From Emydura subglobosa (lineage: Eukaryota > Chordata > Testudines > Chelidae): DNA of 64,000 bases. Positions 1 to 12,416 of this stretch are shown one piece after another. The notes below the pieces were generated by a model, which saw nothing but the letters and a program-made list of their open reading frames with translations, had not been told where the DNA came from and did not search any database. The stretch spans positions 51,237,583-51,301,582 of the forward strand of contig ML679966.1 in assembly GCA_007922225.1 (NCBI GenBank). The letters run 5' to 3'. Position 1 is the first letter of the stretch, and the number at the start of each line of letters is the position of its first letter. The position numbers and the translations under genes are program-made.

Positions 1-1804
1 ACCTGGCGCAATCATATGGCTCCTGCCAGAGCTTCCAGTTGGTTAGCAAGGAGTTGGATTGAAGGCAGAGTTAAGAAGGAAGGGTTGGTTTTGTTCTTGT
101 TTGTTTAGGGTGAGGTGGGTGGGAGGGGCGGTTTTGCAGTCCCCACAGTTAGACGCTCAGCATACAGATGAACGAGTTCCGATTGTCCACTTTATTTCTG
201 ACTGTAATATCAGGTCTGGACCCAAAGCTTTAGGAAAATAGCTTTGAATCTTGGGTTGTTGGCTCCCACTGGAATTTCACCCCGGTGTTCTCAGCAGCGC
301 CCCGCAGAGTTGCACTTTTTAAAAACATGTTTTAAATCAGGCACGAGCAGATAGATGTACAATGCCCAGATAATGGTCCATTCGAGGCTATCCCGCGGCA
401 AATCCTCAGCTGGTATAACTGGTCATAGCTCCATTGATGTCTGCCTTTTCTCCCTCCTCATGCACACAATACCCATCCACCCCCACTGCACTCCTCCACA
501 TCCACACACACTTTCTCTGGATCATAGTCCTCCACCCATCATCGCCAGAGTGATCTCTAGCTCTGGTCAAAATCCTTCCGTTTGTTAGAAGACTAAAAAA
601 CAGAACAAAAAGCCCTATCGATTTGACTTCCTTTGATTTCTTAAAGTTACTAAAAGTGTTCAGCTCCTTTTTTAAACTTTTGTGTGCGTTGGGGAAGTGC
701 TAAAATTGGCCGGTCAGTCAATAATCACTAGAAACACGTGGAGATGCACATTTCTGGTTTATTAGCTATTTTACAGTTAATTAATACTTCATTATTATAT
801 GGGTTTATTCATAACAGGGCAAGTGCGTGTGTGAGTGAGAGAGAGAATTTTTGGTTATTGTTTTAAGGTTTTAACTTAATAAACACGATTAAAGAGAAGA
901 GCCTACTTCAAAACTTTTCACCGTCATTTCAAAGCATCATTTTGTCAGTACTACCACTGTACAGTTTTAAAATATTTTGAAATATTTGTAAGATATACAT
1001 TCATTGTCAATTCAAAATCACTTATGACAGGAAAGGAAATCTGAACAATATTTAAAAGCACTTTGCATAGCACTCTAGAGCTAAGATTTTCTACATTTGG
1101 CTTCATTTTCCCCCCCAGCTCAGTCAGGGGATATACCAAAGTCCTGATCGTAGATTTCTTCCCACTGAGGAAACGTTTTGACTGCACAGAAAATGCAGGA
1201 TCTGACAAGCCCCTAAAGAACCGGTTATAGGTCTTTCTTAGGATGCTAAAGTCTTTAGAAGCATGCAGAAATTGCACAGTTTGCCTGATTTTACAATGAA
1301 GATTTCCACACATCCCCAGCACACACACATACGGACCATGATAACAGTAGTAATGGTTATTCTAATACCTGTAATATTCAAGTGCAATTCACAGTTATCA
1401 CCTGTCATTCCAAATGCCCATTAACTAAGCTGAGCTAGCTCTCAGCTGCAGTCCTGCTACAAAACATCTTACTCCTATATGCTAGCGATTGCATTTTTAT
1501 TATTGTTATCGTGCTGAAAAACTCCTTAGCTCTGTCTAGATGAGAAAAGAAGTATATGCCCAATCCTTGAGAATGTCTCCTCTTTAAAGCGCCACCGTTA
1601 TTAAAACAAAACAAAACCCGAATAGAAAACAGGATTCCACCTGCCTCCCAGCTCCAAACAATCAGTCAGCTCCCACTCCAAACCTTCCACGGATTGATGG
1701 GAGGATTGCATAAATAGGTCCATATAATTTCTATCTATCTTAGGTACTTATACGGCCCCCATCACCTTAGTATCTGACAGCCTCACAATCGTAGATGTGT
1801 TTGT
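1..1804. other. Non-coding stretch, no gene recognised
   Basis: I see no supported exon, RNA gene or named repeat. Open frames are at most 125 codons, lie on both strands and carry no recognised domain. The sequence is AT-leaning, with homopolymer runs and TTAATTAAT-type tracts around 770-790. Its poverty in young repeats, compared with the rest of the window, would fit flanking DNA of a gene outside the window, but that is inference. Confidence 0.5.
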
Positions 1805-1930
1805 CCTCACAATACCCCTGTGAAGTAGAAAAATGCTATTATCCTCATTTTATAGACAGGGAACAGAGGTATAAAGAGGTTAAGTGACTTCTCCAAGGTC
1901 ACACACACAGACTGTAGCAACACTGGACCA
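1805..1930 (-). repeat. MIR (CORE-SINE) fragment
   Basis: The segment carries the reverse complement of the MIR core: a 'tcctcattttatagacagg' block, then 'agaggttaagtgactt' and 'ccaaggtcacacac'. This order and spacing are typical of the MIR family, an old tRNA-derived SINE shared by amniotes. It is diverged and truncated, with no visible target duplication, and is expected to be inert. Confidence 0.8.
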
Positions 1931-2027
1931 GCCTCTCAGTAACATTTTGGGGGAGGGGGATTGTTCATATTTAAAGTAAACTCACTATTACTAAGGACGG
2001 GTTGGAGTAGGGGAAAACCCTCGTCTT

Positions 2028-2091
2028 GGGCCTGATCCCAAGCCAATGTGGCAGTCTTGCCCTTGACTTCAGTAAGCTTTGGATCAGGGTC
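2028..2091. repeat. Short foldback repeat (gggcctgatcc type)
   Basis: The segment begins 'gggcctgatcc' and ends 'ggatcagggtc', so its ends are near-perfect inverted repeats 64 bp apart, around a 'ttgacttcagt' centre. The same design recurs at about 4350, 7717, 20436 and 35593. It looks like a palindromic MITE. Families of this kind (for example Chompy, Harbinger-type) are known from crocodilians and turtles, but the family name is from memory and uncertain. Confidence 0.6.
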
Positions 2092-4349
2092 TAATTGCAC
2101 TCTGAGATTCTCTTTAAAGACCATGAAACAAAATCATTGTTAAAGCATAAATAAGCGGGAAATTTCAGCCAAGACCCTTCTGCCCTTAGCCAGACAACTG
2201 GCAACCCCCAACCCCAGTCCCTGAAACCTCTGGGAATTTATGCTTGTTTTACTCTAGCAATTGGTCCAGAGGGAGACTTGCCTCCCTAAAGAGTGCAGGA
2301 GGAGGCGATGGACAGTATAACACGTATTCCTGTTCCCAGGGATAACATTACACAGCTCAATGGAATAGACCCCACTTTTTCATTTTCAACCCATCGAACC
2401 GCACGTTATTTAAACTTCACAACTTCATATACTTCCCTTCATTGCCTCTTCCCTCCCAATACTGGTTTCATATGATATTTGCCCTCTGTAAAATCACACT
2501 TTTAAATCCTCAGATCGTCCTAGTGAAATGGAATGGGTGCCTAATTGGATGGCACTTGTTATTATTAACCGAATACTTTTGCTTTTCTCAGCATTTCGTT
2601 ATCCATCCATGAAAACCTGTGTAATGAGCGGTAATGCATTGCTTTTCAAAGTGCTAGTGTAACCGGCTGTATTCCATCCATAGAGATATCTGTGTCAATT
2701 GGCTAGGTACCACTAAATGAAATCTTACAGCTTTTATTTCTTCTTCAAGTCCTAATTATAGAAGATCACATTTCAAATGCAACGTCTCACTTTGCTTCAG
2801 GCCTCAACCAGAGACAGTGGAAGGACAGTTATTAAGTTTATCCAATCTTTACTTCATGGTATCCTACACTTAAATATGAATTCCAGTTCTCAGCAGTTTA
2901 ATTTATTTGTAGAGTCTAAACATATTTATAAACAGACAGGAAGACCTTCGCAAAAGATGAATTCCTCATGAGGCTGAACAATTTTTTAAAAAGTGAAATA
3001 AAACGTGGATTAAAACGAAACGCAGCATAGATAAATTTTAATAATAATAGAATCTGACGTGTCAGAGGTATTTTTACAGTGAATTTTATCAATTATTATT
3101 TAAAGTATCAAATACTTTGGCAACTGTAAGAATAGAAAGAAAACTTCTCAACATCTGAGAATTAGAGTGGTAATATAATTTTCTGGGATAAATAACATCA
3201 AATCATAGGAACAAACGTTCTGGCTAATCGGCAGATGCTCAGTAAGTATCCAAAATGCTCCAGTACTTATTCCAAATGTTACTTCCGTCAATGCACCCAA
3301 TCAATCAATCTGTATTTTTATTTTCCGGCTTCTTCTTTTCTGTCATTACAACTTTGGACTTTCAGAAACTATATTCTTTTATGGAAAGGCGAATTTCCAC
3401 CATTGTCTTTACTGTTAAACAAGAATCACAGACACATGACCTTTGCCATGCTTAGCTCCTGCCTGGGTTATTACTATATTAGACTCTTACCCTTTGAATT
3501 ATTTTGTAATCAAGTTGGAATCAACCGTTTCTTTATTCCAATTAGTTACATTGTGTGGGACTTTTTAATGCCTGTGAGAGGGCATAAAAGTATGCGCATA
3601 CCGAAGGTATCTTATGATCAGAGATGCTACTTTTTCCTCTAGAAAAATATACAAAATGCGCACTGAAATACGTAGCCTTGTTTCTCGATTGTTGACTGGT
3701 GGCTTTGGTCTTAATCATGCTGCCTGAATCCAAGCAACCGGACACATTGTTTGTCATTAGGATGGACTGTTGTTTTGGGAGCCCCGAGGGCCTTCGATAA
3801 ATCAAGTCTCAAAACCACATGGTAAAAGGAATAAAAAAAAATGAAGCTCCCAGCAATGATAGCACAGCGGACGAGCAGTGACAACGGCCAAAATTCTGCG
3901 CATCTCTTTGAAACGGATCACATTTGCAAACGTTTGCAACCCAAATGTTTCTTCTATCTAATCGGGTGCTCAGGAGAGAGAAAGTTAAACTGCAGGCTCA
4001 GGACAGGAGCTACTATGCAGGCCTTTCCCTGCTCCTATTGAAAGCAGAAATCCCATGGAATTCAGCGGGGAGATCAGGCCCTCCCGACGTGCTGCGGCAT
4101 GCTTAGGTGGATTTTAAATGCCTAAATTATATTAATAAGTGGGGCCAACATGGCTCTAACAATACTTCAGACACTAGTAAGTAGGTACATTAATAAATCA
4201 CATTTTCCCCGGGGCGCTGATGACGTGCCTCGCTGAGGTTATGCACTTTTGAAAGGTGTATTTTTTATTCGGGAATTGTACAGTCTCTTTACAGAACTTT
4301 ACCGAATACATGAAATGAATGTAGCCAGGTTACCCACATGAATGCACTT

Positions 4350-4412
4350 GGGCCGGATCCAAAGGCTACTGAAGTCACTTGAAAGACTCCACTGGGCTTT
4401 GGATCAAGGATT
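4350..4412. repeat. Short foldback repeat
   Basis: It begins 'gggccggatccaaag' and ends 'ctttggatcaagg', giving inverted ends about 60 bp apart with 'gaagtcacttgaaagactcc' between. It belongs to the same palindromic design as 2028-2091. Confidence 0.6.
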
Positions 4413-5257
4413 CTGAACCCAGACAAGTGGGGTTTAATTCCGCAAACCACAGATGGCTTGAAGCGGCCAGGATTTTCAAACAGGGTCGTTTTAAACCCTA
4501 TTGCATTGGAAGGAGGCTCTTTAACGTGAAAAGTCCAATTTAATAAAATACAGAGTTTCTATTCACTCAAAACTGCCAGTAAAGTCGGTGGGACCTTCAC
4601 GTGTATGCAGAACACAGGACTGAGGGTTATTTGTCAGTGAGACAAAGGCAGCTTTGCTATTGATATGATAGGAGGATAAATGGGCTCTCCTTTTCTCAGA
4701 CTGGGGTGGGGCCCGCTCCTGATCTTCGTATTTAGACAAGACTCCTGTTGAAGTCTGAGTGATGTTTGTCTGAGTAGTGACTGCAGGAAATGGCCCAAAG
4801 TTATTATAAATAGTAACATGACAGTAGAAGGATGAATTGGGAACGTTTTTGTAATAGGTAAATGGATTCTGTAACCAGATGATTTCTTGTGCAGTGCATT
4901 ACACATGAAAATGGTAAATGAATACAACTTTTTACTCTGAATTTTTGTTTTGGAAAGCATTCTATTTCCACGCCTAGCTAGATGTCATTTGTATGCAAAT
5001 TATAGTTTGCAAAATTCACAAGAACGTGCTACACAATAGTTGTTTTCAACCCTCTTTTAAACAAGAGCAAACAGACTATTTGCTCCAATGTCTTCATTCA
5101 CTAGCTTCTTCTACCCCCAATGCTTTCACAAATCCAAACGAAGGAGTGAAAAAAAGTCCTATGTCTATTTTAATAACCTCCCAGAAGATCACAGTGTAAA
5201 TTTACTAGATCTTCTGTTCCAATCCTGAATTGGACACATAATAAAAGGGAACTTCCT

Positions 5258-5268
5258 CCCCCCCCCCC
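5258..5268. repeat. Poly-C run (C11)
   Basis: An uninterrupted run of eleven cytosines. The length is prone to slippage, so neither the exact count nor an ORF frame across it should be trusted. Confidence 0.9.
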
Positions 5269-5479
5269 GAAGATTTCTGACATGAAAAGCCAAGTACAAC
5301 CACAAAGCAAAGCAAACGGGGCCGGTCAGAGCTCCGGAAGGAAGAAATCCCAGGAATTTGTGGTTACAGGCTGTGGTGCGCGTTTGATTCGAAGGGTTTA
5401 AAGAAGGTTTTTCACTATGAAAGCTTCGCAAATATTTCAGCTACATACCCCTTAAAAAAGCACTTGGAGCCCAGCTCTG

Positions 5480-5960
5480 CTCAGCTACGGCCCTCCTAGA
5501 GTCAATAAACTGAAATCCCCGGAGCAACCTGGAAGGCAGGGATTCCCGGTAATAACATTGCAGTCCCGACCTGAGCATCTTCTGCGTGTGAAGGAAGGCG
5601 ATGGGAAAGTGCTTCTCTCTCTCCTAACGCTCTACGAGACCGCCAAGAAAGCAGGTGCGGGGGACTGGTAATGAGCGAGGGATCCCAGCCCACGCCCGAT
5701 GCTGCCCGTGCAGGGCGGCGAGACGATTGGAGCGAGTCTTGGAGGCCGGAGAAATGTAACAAGTTCACAGGCAGCCGCGTGTTTGCCTCATTGTTTGAAC
5801 GTCTGGGCTGGTGGATCTTGGCTCGATCCTGCTCCCATTATAGGCCACGGGAGTTTTGCCACGGATTTCACTGGGATCGGGATCCGGCGCGATGTCTTGA
5901 CGTTCAGAAGAACATCAAAGCGTGTGTGATAGGCAGTGTGGGACACAGAAGGACACTTAA
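5480..5960. promoter_or_regulatory. CpG-island-like segment, candidate promoter or first exon
   Basis: By hand count there are about 31 CpG dinucleotides between 5488 and 5932, in DNA that I estimate at 55-57% G+C. That gives an observed/expected CpG ratio near 0.85, whereas most of the window is CpG-depleted. I see no TIR, LTR or LINE signature that would explain the GC as a transposon. An ATG-initiated frame of 139 codons (5671-6090, plus strand) crosses it, but a 118-codon antisense frame overlaps too, as expected in GC-rich DNA, and no domain is recognisable. Vertebrate CpG islands usually mark promoters; transcription here is inference. Confidence 0.45.
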
Positions 5961-8587
5961 AAGCCCCCGCCAGCGGGAGGGTGGAGGGCTCCAGAGACAG
6001 TGGTACCATAGCAGGGCTGTTCCCAGGCAGGAGAGAGAGAGAGCTAGAGATCGCTATAATCCCTTCAGCAAAAACACTGGCATTCAATGAGCACAGGGAT
6101 GTGGGGAGGAAGTGGCCAGTTTCCTTTCTCCCAGTGTGCGACACACAAACTAACAGTGAAGACCCAGTGACTGGAGAGGACAGATTATCAACCAGTCACA
6201 ATCATCACACACGGGGTGACTATTAGCCTGTAGATTTAACCAGTCTCTACCCCGACCTAGTGTTAACCCCCCACCCAGCAGTCAGTAACACCAACCAATC
6301 CCCATTCTAGCATCAGCCCCCAAACTCAACAGTCAGCACCCTCAGCCGGGCTGACTCCAGCACCAACAAGCAGCCAGCCTGCCACACCTCACCAGCTACA
6401 GATGCACCCTCTGATAGCCTCTAGCAACCTTATCCACTTAAACCTAGACCTCAGCAAACTCCCCCGCCCCATCCCTATCCCTCAGCACCCCCACTCAGAA
6501 CCAATATATAACCCACAGTTACAGGTCATCACCCATTGTGGGATTTAGGACTGCAGTGGTAAGAAATTGCAGATTGCTTTCTGGGCTCCAAGTGGAAGAA
6601 GGCTGAGAAGCCCCCCTTTGAATGGTCACAAATAAAATTACTTCAGAAATTCCTCTGATAAAAGTATAAAGATCAAAGTAATGAAAGTTGCATTTCAGTA
6701 TGGAAATGGGGATTCCTATCGACATAATAAATGCACCAGCATTTCAATGAACATTTGTTATATTTAGCCTATCGATCATAATAAAGTTTAGTGAAGAGGC
6801 AATCTGGTGTATCTGTTTTGCTATGAGTCTGAGATATGGTAGTTGGAATAGATCAAAGGTAATGACTAGGTTTCTAGTGATTTGAGGCCCTAGTCCTTCA
6901 AACACCTCCTCCACACATGCTTTAACTTCCAGCAGTGAATGTCTCTCTGGAGTCATTGGGATTGTTCATTAGCTTAAAGATAAGCACCTGTGTAAGTGTT
7001 TTCAGACTAGGGGGCCTTTGAGAGTATAGCTATATTCATTGATATAATCTAAAATCAATGCAGCTCCTGCACTCCATTACAAGCCACTGAAGTTAATAGG
7101 AGTTTGACTTGAATAAGGAATGGAGAATGGGTCCCAGAAGCATTCACTAAAAGCAAATTGAACAAAATCTTCCCTCTGTATATGATAATCCCACCTGTCA
7201 AACATATTCCAATAAATATTCTAAGAGTCTGGGATTGGTGCTGAAAATGCAAATCTCATCTCTTTACTCCAATGGTTTCCTAGAATATCTACAGCCAATC
7301 AATATAGGAGATCTTAGATGAAAAATGAAAGGAAGGCAAGAAACTCAGATGTGTCATTTAGTGTCCAGAATATTAATCTGCACAATTAACCACACAATTT
7401 GTAATTATTCATAATGATCAGATTGTCTTGATTTTTAAGACTTTTTCATTTAAAAAAATCCTTGTAAAATGTTATTGATCTTAAATGCAGAAAAAAGCAT
7501 AGACTATTAAAGAGTTGCTGGCTATGTCATTTCTTATTAAGCAGTAATATTTTCAGAATATGATTCAATGATTTTATAGTGGATTGATGAGGGTTGGCAG
7601 GACATTTAAATGTTTAAAGTTATAGCTCTGCAAAGATTTATTTATGTTTCTGCATTAATAGGAAAATCCTTTATAAGGAAAAATGTTTTCCTCTGTTTCA
7701 CTAAAATCTTCCACAAGGGCTTGATCCCATTTCCACTGGAGCCAATGAGAGTTTTGCCATTGACTTCAAAGAGAACAGAAGGGAGCCCCCATTTTGGAAG
7801 AAATGACCAGCAAAAACTGGGCTTCTTACTCACAGATTAATACCCTCTATATTGCATATATTGAAATTTCAATAAATGTTCCAGGTCTGTGATACTCAAT
7901 TTTGGCCAAAATGGACTTACGGTATGTGCCAACCAACTTAACATTCTGTCTCTGAGGCAATGTATTTTTAGTGATTTTAAATAATTGTTCAAAAGCTTTG
8001 TTCTAATCGCTGCACTATCCAAAAAACAGAAGTCTGATCTTACCGGCAAGTTTATGTTTGTGCAAAATAAAAAGGGAGCCCCCTGATGTTATCAGGTAAT
8101 AACTTAATGGACACGAGGGCCTTATAAAAGGACTGAGAGATCAGACTGAGGTGGAACAGCATAAAGACAAGAGAATGAAAAGAACTGTATAAGTACTAAG
8201 TATTATCATCTCCAATATTATCCCCAGTTGTTCAGGTATCATACAGTAAGGAGTTAATGCTGCCACAGCAGAACACTCTTCTTGTGCTTTGTTGCTGGGG
8301 CTTTTCTAGTGATATTGTTATCACAATCCTAGAACTTCCTTCCATTTCTGGGTGCCTTATCTATTTAGTACAGTTTATATTGTGTCCTTCACCCTGAGAA
8401 GCAGAGTATTTTTGTGGAATGATTTTTAGGCTGCACTTATACAATGTTATTTTGAAACTTGTATGTACACTCACCCATAAGTTATCCAGGGCCTTTAACC
8501 ACATTTTCCTAAGTTAACGTACTTTAGGTGGATCCCATGCGCAAGGTGTTCTGCATATCCTTAATCGTACTGAATTATTTTAGCTTC
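5961..8587. other. Non-coding stretch with minor repeats
   Basis: It opens with a C/A-rich low-complexity part (6230-6510, many 'cagc' and 'accc' words) and then turns AT-rich. Open frames are below about 80 codons and overlap on both strands. Apart from the foldback-like piece at 7717-7783 I recognise no gene or named element. Confidence 0.5.
7717..7783. repeat. Foldback-type repeat fragment
   Basis: It starts 'gggcttgatccc' and contains the 'gttttgccattgacttcaa' core shared by the palindromic family in this window. The right arm is degraded ('agaacagaaggg'), so this is a partial or mutated copy. Confidence 0.45.
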
Positions 8588-8682
8588 CAGTGATTCTCCT
8601 CTCACACTGGTGTAAATCTAAAGTGACTCCAGCAAAGTCAACACCATTACATTAACAGAACTGGTGAGAAATGAGTCAGGCC
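8588..8682. repeat. Palindromic MITE-like repeat
   Basis: The left arm 'cacactggtgtaaatctaaag' region pairs with a right arm carrying 'ttacattaacagaactggtg' and ending 'gagtcaggcc'. The centre has 'gactccagcaaagtcaa'. It shares arms with 39171-39268, so the two are copies of one dispersed palindromic family. Confidence 0.55.
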
Positions 8683-9757
8683 TATGGACTCAGTACCTGC
8701 TAGGAGTGTGCTCCTTGTGTACACATACAGCCAGGTTTTAATAAAAGGCATAAAGAAGGAAAAACAAACAAACATACCTAGTGGCATAACAAATGGTGCC
8801 CCTAGGAGATTAAAATTGTGTACTAGGGAGTACCTATCCTTATGTTAGCAATAATTGTAAGGCAATGAATTTATCCAACGTAGCCTGTGCATATTATACA
8901 CTGGAGGAACAGGGTAGGTTCTTTCTGTATTGCCTTTCTATAGGGAAGAATTTTTTTGAGACTGTATCTAGAACAGGAGAGTCTGGTGGCTCTAATTACT
9001 TCTTGCACCCGATGTTAGAACTTAAAATACAAGCTGGCACAAGCTCCCAAACACCAGTTTAATGAGACAGATCATAACCAAGTTTTCTTGAGGTTTACAA
9101 ATACCAGTATCAGCTTATTTGTTTCACATTTAAAAACTGGGTTTTTCCATAAATACAGAATACCAGCAGGAAAAGAACACAATATAAGCACCACATCCTG
9201 TGATCAGGTTAATCCATGTGCAAGATAAACTCTTAGATGCTGAGATCTTTTAATATTCTTTTCCGTACTGGACTTCTTGTTTAGATGTGGTTTTCCTGAT
9301 GTGTCCTAGTAACAAAGTTAGTTAATTTATAACCTGTGCATGTGTATGGTTAGACAGTTATAGATATAAAAAAGTTATATCCAGACCCTCACATACATCC
9401 ATACATGCATGCAGAGTGTCTGTCTGCCAGTCCTAATTGAGTAAGTGTGAAATCTCCCACAACAGAATTGAGCACACAGTGAAGCAGGTTTGAAAGAATG
9501 CTCTAGATTCTGCTGACTTTACAAATGGAGACAGCAGTTTCAGTCTCTGATGTGGGATAATAGTATCCAAAGAGAATTTCAAGTTTAAAACCACTGGCCC
9601 TGGCTAATGAGTCCATAATGACGGTTGCATTAAGATTTGCACTTAAAGCAGGATTAACATTCCTTTGTTTCACATTTTAATGACTGAAGTCAATGGCAAT
9701 GCACATAGGAGTAAGTTTCCATGGTCACAGATTCCTTGTAGAATTAATGTCTTAGAC

Positions 9758-9863
9758 TCTGATTCCACACTTCTGCATGTGTTTAACTTCCAACAGGTGA
9801 ATAGTCCCAATCACTTCAATGGAACTACTTATGCTTAAAATTCAGCGCATGCAGAAGTGACTG
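9758..9863. repeat. Palindromic MITE-like repeat
   Basis: The arms are 'cacttctgcatgtgttt' on the left and 'gcgcatgcagaagtg' on the right, in inverted orientation around 'cacttcaatggaac'. The arrangement parallels 22328-22440 and 50824-50914. There is no coding capacity. Confidence 0.6.
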
Positions 9864-9892
9864 AAAGGGAGACCGGGCTCTTAAATTGCTGG

Positions 9893-10120
9893 TGTCCTTG
9901 GCTGTGCAAGGCAAACTCAGAATCCAGAAACACTGTGTCGTCATCAGCAAAGTCAGATGGCTCATGGAGAGATTGTTATTGATGGGACACCAGGGAAAAG
10001 GGGAATTTAGGCCGGAAGCAATTCAGCCACATGGAAAAAAGTGCACAGGGTTTAATAAAGTTCACTTATTCAGCTTAACCTGCATCCAGCATCTCCCTTT
10101 GCTAATGAAACATGGGGGCA
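9893..10120 (+). repeat. 5' LTR of the Gypsy element
   Basis: It runs from 'tgtccttgg' to 'gggggca', giving TG...CA termini. It is homologous to 14081-14338 through 'tgtcgtcatcag', 'cagccacatgga', 'agggtttaataaag' and 'gctaatgaaacat'. An AATAAA lies in the 'tttaataaag' block and could have been the polyadenylation signal. Divergence from the right copy is high, so the left boundary may be off by tens of bases. Confidence 0.5.
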
Positions 10121-10617
10121 GAGAGTGAGATGTCTGAAGTGTGAGCCATGGAACTTGGTCAGACACAAACCACATGGACCCCAGGGAAGGAGGAGTTTGA
10201 GAAGTACACAGAGCTGCAGGAGAGAGCAGCAGCAGGAAGGAAAATCGTTACTTTACCTTACTGGGGAACAAGGCACTCTGAAGCGTACCACTGCCTCAAG
10301 CCTCACAGAAGCCCTAGGAGCCCTGGGGAACTGTTGCTCCCCAAAGCAGAATGAGACTGGAGTGAGAAACTTGTCGCTCTAGAGACCAATCCGAACAGGA
10401 GGGGATAGGCCCCTGGGTTACAACCTGATGCACACTGGCTGCTACCTGCAATTCTGGGGATTTGACAGACTCCTTGATTTGGGACAGGATTGTCTGCAGC
10501 ACTTGGAATCACCACCCACAGTGATGCTCACCACAGCTGTTTTGGGAAGGTGATCTCACATTAGATAGATGCTTAGACATGGGGCACGCAGTGGAAGCTT
10601 CGAAAGAGGATGAAAGA

Positions 10618-10683
10618 CCTTGGAGGGCTAACATCCTGGAATGGGATAACATCCTTGGAGGGCTAACATCCTGGAATGGGATA
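10618..10683. repeat. Perfect 35-bp tandem duplication
   Basis: A 35-bp unit starting 'ccttggagggctaacatcct' at 10618 is followed immediately by a second copy from 10653, identical over 31 bases before it diverges. It lies inside the decayed Gypsy interior. The identity, against the decayed surroundings, implies a recent duplication or gene conversion. Confidence 0.9.
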
Positions 10684-12416
10684 GTCTGAGCCATAAGGGT
10701 AGTGGGACCTAGCAGTTAACTTACCCCTGGTCACATGACATGGCATTTTAAAATTTTAGAGGGTGTTGGGTATATACAAAGACTTGAGAAATAGGAGGTT
10801 TTAGAGGAGAGGAAACAGATCTATGAAGAAGTAGGATTTGGGATAAAGTCAGTGTCACTGTTTCTTTAAGGATCTGGGACCAGAAGCTTTGCAGAGTAGA
10901 TGGGGAAAGGCTTCCCTCTCACCCAACCAATTGGGAATGATCTGGGGGAAGAAGAATAGCATAAATGCAGCCTCCTCCCTTGTAGCAGAGAAAACACCAG
11001 CAGGCAAGGTTTTCTGCTGAACCCTCCCAGTTGGAGGACTAATGGGGAAAGGTGCTCAGCTGAAGGCAAATCTGGCTAAAATCCTGCAGCTGACCAAAAC
11101 CACAATCCTGACTCCATACAGGAGGGCTCAGGTGTCCCCTTCCGGTCTGCAGATTTTTACCATAGAACCTTCATTCCCCATCTTGTTTTTTCATTTGTTG
11201 TCCTCTGTGCTCAATTGATTCCTCAATGTGTTATCCTGTTAAATAAACTTTTATTCTTTATCCAATATCCACAGCTGATAGATGCTGTAAGGGGACAAAC
11301 TTCTAAGGTCCTTAATATACATTTTGGACCTGTTGAGCTGGGAGTTATAATGGGACTAGTGTTGTTATTTGTTTCTCGTTACTTTTCTGGTAACGGTTAA
11401 AATAAAAGCCTTCCTTATTACTTTACATTCCAACTGTTTCTCCTTTTCTTTTAACCTTTAATTAAAGATACAGGATTTTTTAAATAGTATATTTGCCATG
11501 GTATTTAGTAGGCTGAGGTCCCTATATACCAAGTCCTGAACTTTGTTTAAAATTATTTAATATTGGACAGTGATTGGACAGACCACATATTCAAGGTAGG
11601 GATAGAAAAGGGATAGATCGGATGAAGATGCCAACAAGAAGGGTGAAAGGAGGAGCAGCTCAGGGAAATGGTGGAGAGATTAAAAGAACAGACCTTAGCC
11701 TTCTAAAAAAGGCTCCCTAGCCTGAAACCCTAAGGAGAGGACAGGCTGTGTTCCCCTACCTCTCCTCCAGACCAAGAGGGAAAGTATAGGCATCAAGACT
11801 AAAAGGCCAAGAACTAAGAGTTCAAGACGCAGAGTGAGACAGAGCTTACAGGCCATTAGACTTTAGGCTTGTTCTTTGGACTTTTCAGTTTCCCCTGGAA
11901 AAGGAATGGACTGAGAGGTGACCTGACCAGAGGGCTGGCCAAGGAAGCAGCAGGCCACTGTGAATAAAAGAGGATGGATAAAAGAGGTGCTAGAGTGAAA
12001 GAAACCCTGCAATACCATATCCCAACATGAGGAAGCACTCTGGAGGTAAGAGGCAAAGGAGAACAGGTGGCCAAGGTTCCATGCCCAGGGAGAGATTCAT
12101 TTACCATGGGAGACATGAGCAGGTAAAGAAGTGTCCTCACTAGCACAGCATTTCAAGGAAAGTGGCAAGCTGAACCACTTAGCAGTGTATGCAAGAGCTG
12201 AGGAAGGTCCCAGAAAGATTATCAGACCTGTACAAGGAGGGATGGCACATCAGACAATGATGATGATGACATGACTTCTCCTTGAGTGCAAGAGCATGTC
12301 AGATTCAGTCTTTCAAAACAGGAAAGCAGCATGGGACAATGTTAACCTCTGTGCTTGCAACAATGTTAATTGGGAAATACACTCTGCAATTTCAGCTTGA
12401 TAACAGGGCCTCTTGC

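Larger units (their letters stand above)
2092..5479. other. Repeat-poor non-coding block
   Basis: Apart from the foldback at 4350-4412 and a C11 run I recognise nothing here. Open frames are short and overlap on both strands. Local CpG is higher than average around 4070-4240, where a 'tgatgacgtgc' motif resembling a CRE half-site occurs; a single motif is weak evidence. The absence of CR1, hAT and MIR copies is notable next to the rest of the window. Confidence 0.45.

Noticed and set aside
4200..4240. CRE-like motif as an enhancer
   Set aside because: A single tgacgtgc motif occurs often by chance; no clustered partner sites were convincing.
5671..6090. 139-codon ATG frame as a coding gene
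   Set aside because: No recognisable domain, an overlapping 118-codon antisense frame and GC-rich composition. Kept only as part of the CpG block finding.
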